Part shown: positions 1-6,031 of the stretch, piece after piece | Numbering within the stretch: position 1 is the first letter of the stretch | Layout: each line of letters opens with the position of its first letter | Origin: Gammaproteobacteria bacterium | GTDB lineage: Bacteria > Pseudomonadota > Gammaproteobacteria > Pseudomonadales > DSM-25080 | Reading direction: 5' to 3' | DNA length: 10,383 nucleotides | Assembly (NCBI GenBank): GCA_013372965.1 | Contig: JABXIR010000179.1 | Coordinates: 1 to 10,383, forward strand | The notes under the pieces: generated by a model | Databases searched by the model: none | The model's input: the letters and a program-made list of their open reading frames with translations, nothing else | What the model was told of the DNA's origin: nothing | Translations under genes and position numbers: made by a program

Positions 1-290
1 AGGTCTTGATTGACCGTAACCTGATAGCTATGCCTACGTGCGTATTTAAGGGTGGAGCGTGAACAGTGAATGTCATCGACTTCCGCTACGGCACGAATAC
101 TCGGCGACCACCAAAGAATGGGATCACCGTCTTCAAACCACGGAAAGATACCTGAACGATAAGCACTTAATAGTCGGGTAGAGGAGAGGTCACCGCCGAA
201 CGCCAATAGGCCATCCGGCGATGTCAGTGCGGAAGAAACCGGTGGAAACGGATCCCGCGAACCGTGTTGGATCAGCGGAATCTCGATCAT
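1..290 (-). CDS. aat: Leucyl/phenylalanyl-tRNA-protein transferase, N-terminal part (cut by window edge)
   Basis: Aat moves Leu or Phe from charged tRNA onto the N-terminal Lys or Arg of proteins in the cytoplasm, creating N-degrons for ClpS/ClpAP. Only the first 96 codons are present; the family is usually about 230 residues, so the C-terminal catalytic domain lies outside the window. What is visible fits the family N-terminus: DGLLAFGGDLS (residues 26-36), the YRSGIFPWFEDG segment (44-55) and a WWSPSIR motif (60-66), followed by the basic SRSTLKYARR stretch. The usual motif is WWSPDPR, so two positions differ here. The ATG begins on the base right after the trxB stop (reading TAAATG). There is only a weak GGACGA upstream inside trxB, so translation is probably coupled to trxB. 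The trxB-aat pairing is common in gammaproteobacteria. Identity is confident; activity cannot be judged from this part. Confidence 0.93.
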   Translation of the reverse strand, partial: MIEIPLIQHGSRDPFPPVSSALTSPDGLLAFGGDLSSTRLLSAYRSGIFPWFEDGDPILWWSPSIRAVAEVDDIHCSRSTLKYARRHSYQVTVNQD

Positions 291-1238
291 TTATTGTTCG
301 TCCAAAAACTTCTCAGCATCGAGTGCCGCCATGCATCCAAAGCCAGCCGAAGTGACGGCTTGACGGTACACTTGGTCAGCCACGTCGCCTGCTGCGTAAA
401 CACCCGGAATCGATGTTTGTGTTGCATTACCACCGAGCCCGCTATTAATTTTAATGTAGCCATTATTCATTTCGAGCTGACCCTCGAAAAGCTGAGTATT
501 TGGCTTGTGACCGATGGCAATAAACAAACCGGCTACATCACGCTCGACTTCGTCGCCTGAATGAACATCTTTGATACGAATACCCGTGACTCCGCCATCA
601 TCGCCCAATACTTCTTCGAGGGTATGATTCCAGATGATGTTAACGTTACCGTTCTCAGCTTTTTCCATTAACTTATCCGCCAGGATTTTCTCACTTCGTA
701 GTGAGTCACGACGGTGAATCAGGGTAACTTCGCTGGCAATATTCGAGAGATAAAGCGCCTCCTCAACAGCGGTATTACCGCCACCTACAACGGCCACTTT
801 TTGACCACGGTAGAAGAATCCATCGCACGTTGCGCAGGCACTCACGCCTTTGCCCTGAAACGCCGTCTCTGACTCGAGTCCAAGATACATTGCTGAAGCA
901 CCGGTACAAATAATTAAAGCATCGCACGTGTACGTTTCGTTACCCACCAGAGTAAATGGACGTTTAGAAAGATCGGCGCTATTAATGTGATCGAAAATCA
1001 CTTGGGTATCGAAACGCTCCGCATGCGCTTGCATTCGCATCATGAGCTCGGGACCTTGAACTCCCTCAGCGTCGCCCGGCCAGTTGTCAACGTCCGTCGT
1101 GGTGGTTAGCTGACCGCCTTGCTGCATTCCCGTAATGACGACTGGGTTCAAATTTGCTCGAGCAGCATAGACTGCCGCTGTGTAGCCTGCTGGACCCGAT
1201 CCAAGAATGATTAAGCGGTGATGCTGTACTTCAGACAT
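291..1238 (-). CDS. trxB: Thioredoxin reductase (NADPH)
   Basis: This cytoplasmic homodimeric flavoenzyme passes electrons from NADPH through FAD and a redox disulfide to thioredoxin. At 315 residues it is full length for the bacterial low-molecular-weight type. The FAD-binding GSGPAG is at residues 13-18. The active-site CATC is at 135-138, followed by Asp139, the expected proton donor. The NADPH-binding GGGNTA is at 152-157, with HRRDSLRSE at 175-183, whose basic residues recognise the 2'-phosphate. The second FAD motif, AAGDVADQ, is near 282-289, followed by YRQAVTSAGFG. The ATG start is supported by an AAGGAAG ribosome-binding site five bases upstream. It is transcribed divergently from ftsK and is followed without a gap by aat. 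In E. coli the gene lrp lies between trxB and ftsK; here there is none. Nothing looks broken. Confidence 0.98.
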   Translation of the reverse strand: MSEVQHHRLIILGSGPAGYTAAVYAARANLNPVVITGMQQGGQLTTTTDVDNWPGDAEGVQGPELMMRMQAHAERFDTQVIFDHINSADLSKRPFTLVGNETYTCDALIICTGASAMYLGLESETAFQGKGVSACATCDGFFYRGQKVAVVGGGNTAVEEALYLSNIASEVTLIHRRDSLRSEKILADKLMEKAENGNVNIIWNHTLEEVLGDDGGVTGIRIKDVHSGDEVERDVAGLFIAIGHKPNTQLFEGQLEMNNGYIKINSGLGGNATQTSIPGVYAAGDVADQVYRQAVTSAGFGCMAALDAEKFLDEQ

Positions 1239-1243
1239 AGCGA

Positions 1244-1250
1244 CTTCCTT
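1244..1250 (-). promoter_or_regulatory. trxB ribosome-binding site
   Basis: On the minus strand this reads AAGGAAG and stands five bases before the trxB ATG at 1238. It is a good match to the anti-Shine-Dalgarno complement and fixes the start. Confidence 0.75.
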
Positions 1251-1274
1251 AAACTTATTAAATTAATTGACGCT

Positions 1275-1303
1275 AGTTTAATTGTTGCAACCTGACGAAA
1301 CAA
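1275..1303 (-). promoter_or_regulatory. Candidate sigma-70 promoter for trxB-aat
   Basis: On the minus strand TTGTTT (1298-1303) and TAAACT (1275-1280) are separated by exactly 17 bases. They match the -35 and -10 consensus at three and four of six positions. This would give a 5' leader of about 30 bases before trxB, with the ribosome-binding site inside it. The match is weak. TTGCAA (1284-1289) with a TTAATT-like -10 is an alternative in the same region. Confidence 0.25.
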
Positions 1304-1304
1304 T
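1281..1304. repeat. Inverted repeat ATTGTT-N12-AACAAT overlapping the trxB promoter candidate
   Basis: Two perfect 6-base arms, at 1281-1286 and 1299-1304, flank a 12-base centre. A separate perfect 8-base palindrome, GTTGCAAC (1284-1291), overlaps the left arm. The dyad overlaps the proposed trxB -35 element and spacer, which is where a transcription factor could act. Short dyads like this also arise by chance in AT-rich spacers, so a regulatory role is only an inference. Confidence 0.3.
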
Positions 1305-1330
1305 AGCCGCATAGCTACGGAAAACGCAGG

Positions 1331-1342
1331 GTACATTTGTAC
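1331..1342. repeat. Inverted repeat GTACA-TT-TGTAC in the trxB/ftsK spacer
   Basis: Perfect 5-base arms lie around a 2-base centre. The right half overlaps TACAAT (1340-1345), the best -10-like hexamer on the ftsK side. It could be an operator for ftsK, but the arms are short and no named regulator is suggested by the sequence. Confidence 0.25.
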
Positions 1343-1402
1343 AATTTAGCCATACCCCAACGCATGATTTTCTTTTATGATGGTTGTAAGCAAAAAATAA
1401 CT

Positions 1403-1409
1403 AGAAAGG
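1403..1409 (+). promoter_or_regulatory. ftsK ribosome-binding site, fixing a GTG start
   Basis: AGAAAGG stands six bases before the GTG at 1416. It supports this non-ATG start. Confidence 0.65.
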
Positions 1410-1415
1410 CTACTT

Positions 1416-3743
1416 GTGACTGAATCAGCAACAACACCTTCAAAACACCAACGCCTAGTACACGAAGCGGTCGCAATCGTGCTACTCGCATTAGGGCTAC
1501 TGCTTTTCCTCTCGTTGATCTCTTGGAGTGCAAACGATCCGGGTTTTGATACAACTTCGACGAGTGAGAACATTCACAATTGGATTGGTCCGATCGGCGC
1601 GTACTTATCGTCTTTTGCGTTCACCATTCTGGGTTACGGTACTTGGCTGCTTTCAATTGCAATCGTGAGTCGCGCGATCAAATCGATCAGGCGCTTCAAA
1701 AGTCAGTCGGCTCAATGGTCTACTCCGATTGCGTTGCTGCGTAGCTCGGCGCTGTTATTTCTTATCGCGAGCTTCTGTGCGTTGCTTGAGGTTACCTTAA
1801 CAAACGATGCTAGCTACCAAATGGGACCGGGCGGCGAGCTCGGTTTATTAATCGCGCCTTTATTTACTCATTCAATTGGCTTTACTGGCAGTATTTTAGT
1901 TCTACTTGGTGTTTTTCTCGGCGCGTGCACACTGTTTCTTGAAATCAGCTGGCTCGAACTGTCAAAAAGCGTATTACGCCATACAGTTAAATTATTCCTT
2001 GGCATTGCGGCGGTTGCTACCTTTATAGTCTCAAAATTCAAACGTAGCCCAAGAGCTGAAACGCCAAAGCCAGTGAAGCCAGCCAAGCGCCGTCCATTAG
2101 CGGAACCGAAGCCCAAGTCGGTCACTCAGCGTAGCAAGCCTCAAATTGTCGACGTTGCCACCAAAGCGCCGCAAAGTGATCGAGCACTTAAAGAACGTCA
2201 AATTACGTTACTAAGTGACGGTGAAGTTCAACTCCCGACACTCGATTTACTCGACCCACCAACACACGATGACAAACCGGCGTACTCATCACAAACGCTT
2301 GAAGCGATGTCTCAACTACTTGAGGCCCGTCTGAAGGAATTTAATATCAGCGCGACGGTTGAGGCGGTTTTACCGGGTCCAGTCGTCACCCGCTTCGAAA
2401 TTATGCCGGCAGCAGGTATTAAGGGCTCTCGTATCACTTCGCTCGCCAGAGATTTAGCTCGTTCACTCGCCGTGAAGAGCGTCCGCGTTGTCGAGATCAT
2501 TCCTGGGAAGCCTTATGTAGGTATCGAAATTCCCAACGAAAATCGTCAGATGGTGATGCTTCAAGACGTACTAAATTCGAAGGCTTTCGACGGCTCGAAA
2601 TCACCATTAACCTTAGCGCTCGGACACGATATTAGTGGACAACCTGTGGTTGGTGACCTAGCGAAAATGCCGCACTTGCTCGTTGCAGGTACCACCGGTT
2701 CGGGTAAGTCCGTTGGCATTAATGTCATGCTGCTATCGCTGTTGTTCAAGTCAACACCCGATGAGGTTCGACTCATACTGATTGACCCTAAGATGCTTGA
2801 ACTGAGTGTCTACGACGATATACCACATCTGCTAACACCGGTTGTTACCGACATGGAAGATGCAGAGAACGGCCTTAGATGGTGTGTCGGAGAGATGGAG
2901 CGACGTTATAAACTGATGTCTAAGCTCGGGGTACGCAATCTTGCGGGCTATAATCGCGCGGTGAACGAGGCGAAGAAAGCTGGCACACCCATTAAAGATC
3001 CATTGTTTAACCCCGAAACGGTTTACGTACCCGAAGGGGAAATGCTTGAGATCCCTGACCTTGAGCCGTTGCCATCAATCGTCGTCGTCATCGACGAGTT
3101 CGCCGACATGATGATGATCGTTGGCAAGAAAGTAGAGCAGTTGATCGCACGTATTGCGCAAAAGGCTCGAGCTGCCGGAATTCACCTAATTCTCGCAACC
3201 CAGCGACCCTCGGTCGACGTTATCACAGGCTTAATTAAAGCCAACGTTCCGACACGTATCGCTTTCCAAGTGTCTTCGAAAATCGACTCACGTACGATCC
3301 TAGATCAAGGCGGTGCAGAGCAACTGCTGGGGCATGGCGATATGCTGTATCTCGCGCCCGGAACCTCAAACACACAACGTGTTCATGGGGCGTTCGTTGA
3401 CGACCACGAAGTTCATGCGGTCGTGGCAAAATGTAAAGAGCAGGGTGCGCCAAATTACATCAATGACATTCTCGAAGATCAGTCTCATGTTTCGGTTCCC
3501 GGCATCAAAGACGACAAAGCCTCAGATGGTGGTTCCGGTGATGAATCCGATCCACTCTACGACGACGCGGTCGCCTTTGTAACGGAAAGCCGAAAGGCTT
3601 CGGTTTCTTCGGTACAACGTCAATTACGCGTTGGATATAATCGAGCCGCGCGTCTCGTCGAAGCAATGGAGCTTGCAGGCGTCGTTTCAGAGGCGGGGCA
3701 CAACGGGGCGCGAAAGGTCCTCGCCCCCAAACCAGTAAGGTAA
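1416..3743 (+). CDS. ftsK: DNA translocase FtsK (short-linker form)
   Basis: FtsK is a septum-localised, membrane-anchored hexameric ATPase that pumps DNA toward dif and activates XerCD during chromosome segregation. The N-terminus (about residues 17-207) has four or five hydrophobic segments. A Pro/Lys-rich linker follows at about 208-260. At 775 residues the protein is much shorter than E. coli FtsK (1329), mostly through the linker, and near the size of SpoIIIE and Pseudomonas FtsK. The alpha/beta motor domain carries Walker A GTTGSGKS (425-432) and Walker B IVVVIDE (555-561), then ATQRPSVDVITG (594-605). The C-terminal gamma winged helix (about 711-770) keeps the KOPS-reading helix YNRAARLVEAME and GHNGARKVLAP. 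The start is GTG with a good ribosome-binding site. It is the first gene of the plus-strand run, four bases before lolA. Confidence 0.98.
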   Translation: MTESATTPSKHQRLVHEAVAIVLLALGLLLFLSLISWSANDPGFDTTSTSENIHNWIGPIGAYLSSFAFTILGYGTWLLSIAIVSRAIKSIRRFKSQSAQWSTPIALLRSSALLFLIASFCALLEVTLTNDASYQMGPGGELGLLIAPLFTHSIGFTGSILVLLGVFLGACTLFLEISWLELSKSVLRHTVKLFLGIAAVATFIVSKFKRSPRAETPKPVKPAKRRPLAEPKPKSVTQRSKPQIVDVATKAPQSDRALKERQITLLSDGEVQLPTLDLLDPPTHDDKPAYSSQTLEAMSQLLEARLKEFNISATVEAVLPGPVVTRFEIMPAAGIKGSRITSLARDLARSLAVKSVRVVEIIPGKPYVGIEIPNENRQMVMLQDVLNSKAFDGSKSPLTLALGHDISGQPVVGDLAKMPHLLVAGTTGSGKSVGINVMLLSLLFKSTPDEVRLILIDPKMLELSVYDDIPHLLTPVVTDMEDAENGLRWCVGEMERRYKLMSKLGVRNLAGYNRAVNEAKKAGTPIKDPLFNPETVYVPEGEMLEIPDLEPLPSIVVVIDEFADMMMIVGKKVEQLIARIAQKARAAGIHLILATQRPSVDVITGLIKANVPTRIAFQVSSKIDSRTILDQGGAEQLLGHGDMLYLAPGTSNTQRVHGAFVDDHEVHAVVAKCKEQGAPNYINDILEDQSHVSVPGIKDDKASDGGSGDESDPLYDDAVAFVTESRKASVSSVQRQLRVGYNRAARLVEAMELAGVVSEAGHNGARKVLAPKPVR

Positions 3744-3747
3744 CGTT

Positions 3748-4335
3748 ATGCAAAAGTTTCTAACGCTCGTATTACTCGCTCTAAGCATGCAAGTCACGGC
3801 TCAAACACTCGAGTCTCGGCTCCAAGCGAACACCGAGTTTCGCGCAGATTTTGATCAAGCGATTTACGATGAAAATGGCGTCTTAAGTCAGTCATCCAGT
3901 GGTATATCGATGGTCAAGTCACCCAATAAGCTTCGCTGGGAATCCGTGTCACCTTGGCAGCAACTTATGGTTGTAAACGGCTCAACCGGTTGGTTGTATG
4001 ACCCCGATTTCAACCAAGCAACCTATTACAGTATCTCTCAAGACTTTAGCGCTAACCCCGCGACCATCCTCGCCAACTCATATTCAGATATCACGCGCCT
4101 CTTCGACGTATCCCAATTAACGGAAAATCGATTTAAATTCACACCAACCGTCGAATCGCAATTTGTAAGCATCGAGATCGAATTTTACGATACGCACGTC
4201 ACAGAATTAAGTTTTATCGATGTGCTGGGTCAGCGCACGCGCATTAGCTTTTCAAATCATGTCGCCGAACCACTCGCTGATCAGTTATTTGAGTTCACGC
4301 CTCCGAGTGATGCTGAGGTCATTTATAGTGAGTGA
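3748..4335 (+). CDS. lolA: Outer-membrane lipoprotein carrier protein LolA
   Basis: LolA is the periplasmic chaperone that takes lipoproteins from the LolCDE complex and delivers them to LolB at the outer membrane. Residues 1-18 form a Sec signal peptide: basic K3, hydrophobic core LTLVLLALSM, and a likely cleavage after VTA before Q19. The mature part shows family landmarks: FRADFDQ (31-37), the SPNKLRWE stretch (58-65) with Arg63 at the place of the functionally important Arg43 of mature E. coli LolA, and NGSTGWLYDPDFNQAT (77-92). Length (195) is normal. AAGG seven bases upstream supports the ATG. It begins four bases after ftsK and overlaps the rarA start by eight bases. The ftsK-lolA-rarA order is conserved in gammaproteobacteria and adds confidence. 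Confidence 0.95.
   Translation: MQKFLTLVLLALSMQVTAQTLESRLQANTEFRADFDQAIYDENGVLSQSSSGISMVKSPNKLRWESVSPWQQLMVVNGSTGWLYDPDFNQATYYSISQDFSANPATILANSYSDITRLFDVSQLTENRFKFTPTVESQFVSIEIEFYDTHVTELSFIDVLGQRTRISFSNHVAEPLADQLFEFTPPSDAEVIYSE
4314..4319 (+). promoter_or_regulatory. rarA ribosome-binding site deciding its GTG start
   Basis: TGAGGT lies inside the lolA 3' end with its GAGG core nine bases before the GTG at 4328. It favours that start over the upstream in-frame ATG at 4220, which would put 36 unrelated residues in front of the conserved protein. Confidence 0.55.
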
Positions 4336-5638
4336 ATTGTTCGCCGACACTCACTGTGATCAGCCACTCGCGGCGAAACTACGCCCATCCTCTCTCGACC
4401 AATTTGTCGGGCAATCGCATTTGTTTAACTCCGAATCTCCTCTCGCCAAAAGCATTGAGAAGAAACGTCCACACTCTATGTTGCTGTGGGGACCGCCGGG
4501 AGTAGGAAAGACGACCTTAGCCAAATTGCTCGCCACCACGTTTGATGCCTTGTTTATCGAACTGTCTGCTGTGCTCGCCGGAACTCAAGAAATTCGAGAG
4601 GCCGTAAATCGCATGAAGGTCGCCCGCGGACAAGGTCGAACGGTGATCCTATTTGTCGATGAGGTGCATCGATTTAATAAAGCACAACAAGATGCATTTT
4701 TACCTTACGTAGAGTCGGGAGACCTCATTTTGGTGGGGGCAACAACAGAAAATCCGTCGTTCGAAGTGAATAGGGCACTGCTGTCTCGAGTACGCGTGTA
4801 TCGACTCGAACGCCTCGACCCCGATTCATTACTCACATTAGCAAAGTCCGCTTTCGCGCACCTCAATTCCGACTTATTCGACGTTTTAGAAGACAATCAC
4901 AAACGACTCATTACTCAAGCCGCTGACGGCGACGGTCGAAAGTTGCTAGGAATCGTCGAGCAACTCCATCACAGCTATGACCAACAGCGCGATACTGCAC
5001 TCGACGACTTAGTCGTCGCTTGCGCTGATAAGCCGTTACTGAAGTTCGATAAAAACGGTGATCATTTTTACGATTTAATATCCGCACTTCATAAGTCGGT
5101 CCGTGGCAGCGACCCAGACGCTTCACTCTATTGGTTGGCACGAATGCTCAAAGCCGGGGCCGACCCTTTGTACCTCGCACGCAGAATCACCCGTATCGCT
5201 AGCGAAGACATCGGTAATGCCGATCCACGCGCACTCGAACTGTGTATCGCCGCATGGGAGACTCAAGCCAGATTGGGCTCCCCAGAAGGAGAGCTTGCGT
5301 TAGCCCAGGCCGTTACCTATTTAGCTTGTGCTCCCAAAAGTAACGCTGTCTACATGGCATGGAAAGCCGCTCTTGTATCGGCCGAGCAGGGCTCCTTCGA
5401 CGTCCCCATGCATCTTCGAAACGCCCCCACGCCTTTAATGAAGGAGCAGGGCTTCGGTCATCAGTACCGTTACGCTCACAATGAACCCCACGCATATGCG
5501 GCGGGTGAGCGATATCGCCCAGCGGAAATAGACTCGCAGTACTATTTTCCTTCGAATCGCGGCCTTGAGGCGAAAATCAGCGAAAAGCTAGCCTTCTTGC
5601 GATCCCTAGATGAACGGGCAGGAAGCGACAATGACTAA
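4328..5638 (+). CDS. rarA: Replication-associated recombination protein A (MgsA/WRNIP1-type AAA+ ATPase)
   Basis: RarA is a cytoplasmic tetrameric clamp-loader-like ATPase acting at stalled replication forks and on single-stranded DNA gaps. From GTG 4328 it is 436 residues, close to the E. coli protein (about 447). Visible are the N-terminal LAAKLRPSSLDQFVGQ (14-29), Walker A GPPGVGKT (55-62), Walker B ILFVDEVHRFNKAQQD (107-122), sensor-1 GATTENPSFE (137-146) and a likely arginine finger in ALLSR (150-154). The MgsA C-terminal domain follows, with ARRITRIASEDIGNADP, PKSNAVYMAWKAA, VPMHLRNAPTPLMK and GFGHQYRYAHNEP. An in-frame ATG at 4220 gives a longer reading, but its extra residues come from the lolA sequence in another frame and lack family resemblance. 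The gene overlaps lolA by 8 bp and crcB by 8 bp, so translation is likely coupled on both sides. Confidence 0.95.
   Translation: MSELFADTHCDQPLAAKLRPSSLDQFVGQSHLFNSESPLAKSIEKKRPHSMLLWGPPGVGKTTLAKLLATTFDALFIELSAVLAGTQEIREAVNRMKVARGQGRTVILFVDEVHRFNKAQQDAFLPYVESGDLILVGATTENPSFEVNRALLSRVRVYRLERLDPDSLLTLAKSAFAHLNSDLFDVLEDNHKRLITQAADGDGRKLLGIVEQLHHSYDQQRDTALDDLVVACADKPLLKFDKNGDHFYDLISALHKSVRGSDPDASLYWLARMLKAGADPLYLARRITRIASEDIGNADPRALELCIAAWETQARLGSPEGELALAQAVTYLACAPKSNAVYMAWKAALVSAEQGSFDVPMHLRNAPTPLMKEQGFGHQYRYAHNEPHAYAAGERYRPAEIDSQYYFPSNRGLEAKISEKLAFLRSLDERAGSDND
5620..5625 (+). promoter_or_regulatory. crcB ribosome-binding site deciding its start
   Basis: AGGAAG is five bases before the ATG at 5631. 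The in-frame ATG at 5610 would add seven residues and has no such site, so 5631 is preferred. Confidence 0.65.
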
Positions 5639-6008
5639 TCTTTTGTGGATCGCCTTTGGTGGCGCGTTAGGCGCAGTATCACGCTACGGACTGTCACGTT
5701 ACTTTATTAGCAGTTATGGTATTAATGCGGCACCTTGGGCGACATTAGCTACGAATATCATCGGGAGTTTCTTAATTGGGATCGCGTATGTCATCCTGGT
5801 AGAGCGTCAGCAACTTCCCGTTCACCTCACACAGGCGATTACCGTCGGAATACTCGGCGCATTTACGACATTTTCAACATTCAGCTTGGATATCTTCCAT
5901 TTTATAAGCGCCGGACGCTACGGGCTCGCACTCAGCTATTTGGTGTTAAGTTTCATTTTAGGGTTAACGGCAGTGACCTTAGGTATTATACTTGCCCGAC
6001 TAAGTTAA
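5631..6008 (+). CDS. crcB: Fluoride channel/exporter CrcB (Fluc family)
   Basis: Fluc proteins are small inner-membrane channels that form dual-topology homodimers and let fluoride leave the cytoplasm. The protein has 125 residues and four hydrophobic segments (about 3-24, 35-57, 67-90 and 98-122). Family landmarks are FGGALGAVSRYGLSR (9-23), ATLATNIIGSFLIG (37-50) with the conserved pore Asn42, and GAFTTFSTF (76-84), which holds the paired pore phenylalanines Phe81 and Phe84 and the sodium-site loop. The family consensus at the last motif is GGFTTFSTF; the second Gly is Ala here while the sodium-coordinating Gly equivalent is kept, so function is expected. No fluoride riboswitch precedes it, as its upstream region is rarA coding sequence. 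It overlaps rarA by 8 bp and is 23 bp before serS. E. coli keeps crcB elsewhere. Confidence 0.93.
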   Translation: MTNLLWIAFGGALGAVSRYGLSRYFISSYGINAAPWATLATNIIGSFLIGIAYVILVERQQLPVHLTQAITVGILGAFTTFSTFSLDIFHFISAGRYGLALSYLVLSFILGLTAVTLGIILARLS

Positions 6009-6031
6009 CTGACCTGATAAACGAGTAATAC

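Larger units (their letters stand above)
1239..1415. other. Divergent intergenic region between trxB and ftsK
   Basis: This 177-bp spacer must carry the promoters for both the trxB-aat unit (minus strand) and the ftsK run (plus strand). It is AT-rich near both ends. I see no small gene with a believable ribosome-binding site and no tRNA. It holds the trxB ribosome-binding site (1244-1250), a plausible minus-strand promoter, two short inverted repeats (1281-1304 and 1331-1342) and the ftsK ribosome-binding site (1403-1409). For ftsK no convincing paired -35/-10 was found. TACAAT at 1340-1345 and TATGAT at 1376-1381 each match five of six -10 consensus bases, but neither has a good -35 at normal spacing. 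No LexA-type CTGT-N8-ACAG box was seen, although ftsK is SOS-inducible in E. coli. Confidence 0.7.

Noticed and set aside
264..560. Open frame on the plus strand antisense to aat/trxB
   Set aside because: It overlaps the strongly supported trxB on the other strand and its translation resembles nothing.
1239..1415. LexA (SOS) box or OxyR-type site upstream of ftsK/trxB
   Set aside because: No CTGT-N8-ACAG was found, and the ATAG...CTAC arrangement near 1303-1318 does not have OxyR spacing.
1346..1573. Minus-strand open frame over the ftsK start
   Set aside because: It overlaps the ftsK N-terminus and has no family resemblance; it is most likely a shadow of ftsK.
4220..4327. Longer rarA reading from an in-frame ATG at 4220
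   Set aside because: It would overlap lolA by more than 100 bp, the extra residues do not resemble RarA, and a GAGG site sits before the GTG at 4328.
5610..5630. Earlier crcB start at ATG 5610
   Set aside because: No ribosome-binding site; the ATG at 5631 has AGGAAG at good spacing and gives the usual Fluc N-terminus.
5500..5630. Fluoride riboswitch before crcB
   Set aside because: The region is rarA coding sequence and I saw no crcB-motif RNA in it.
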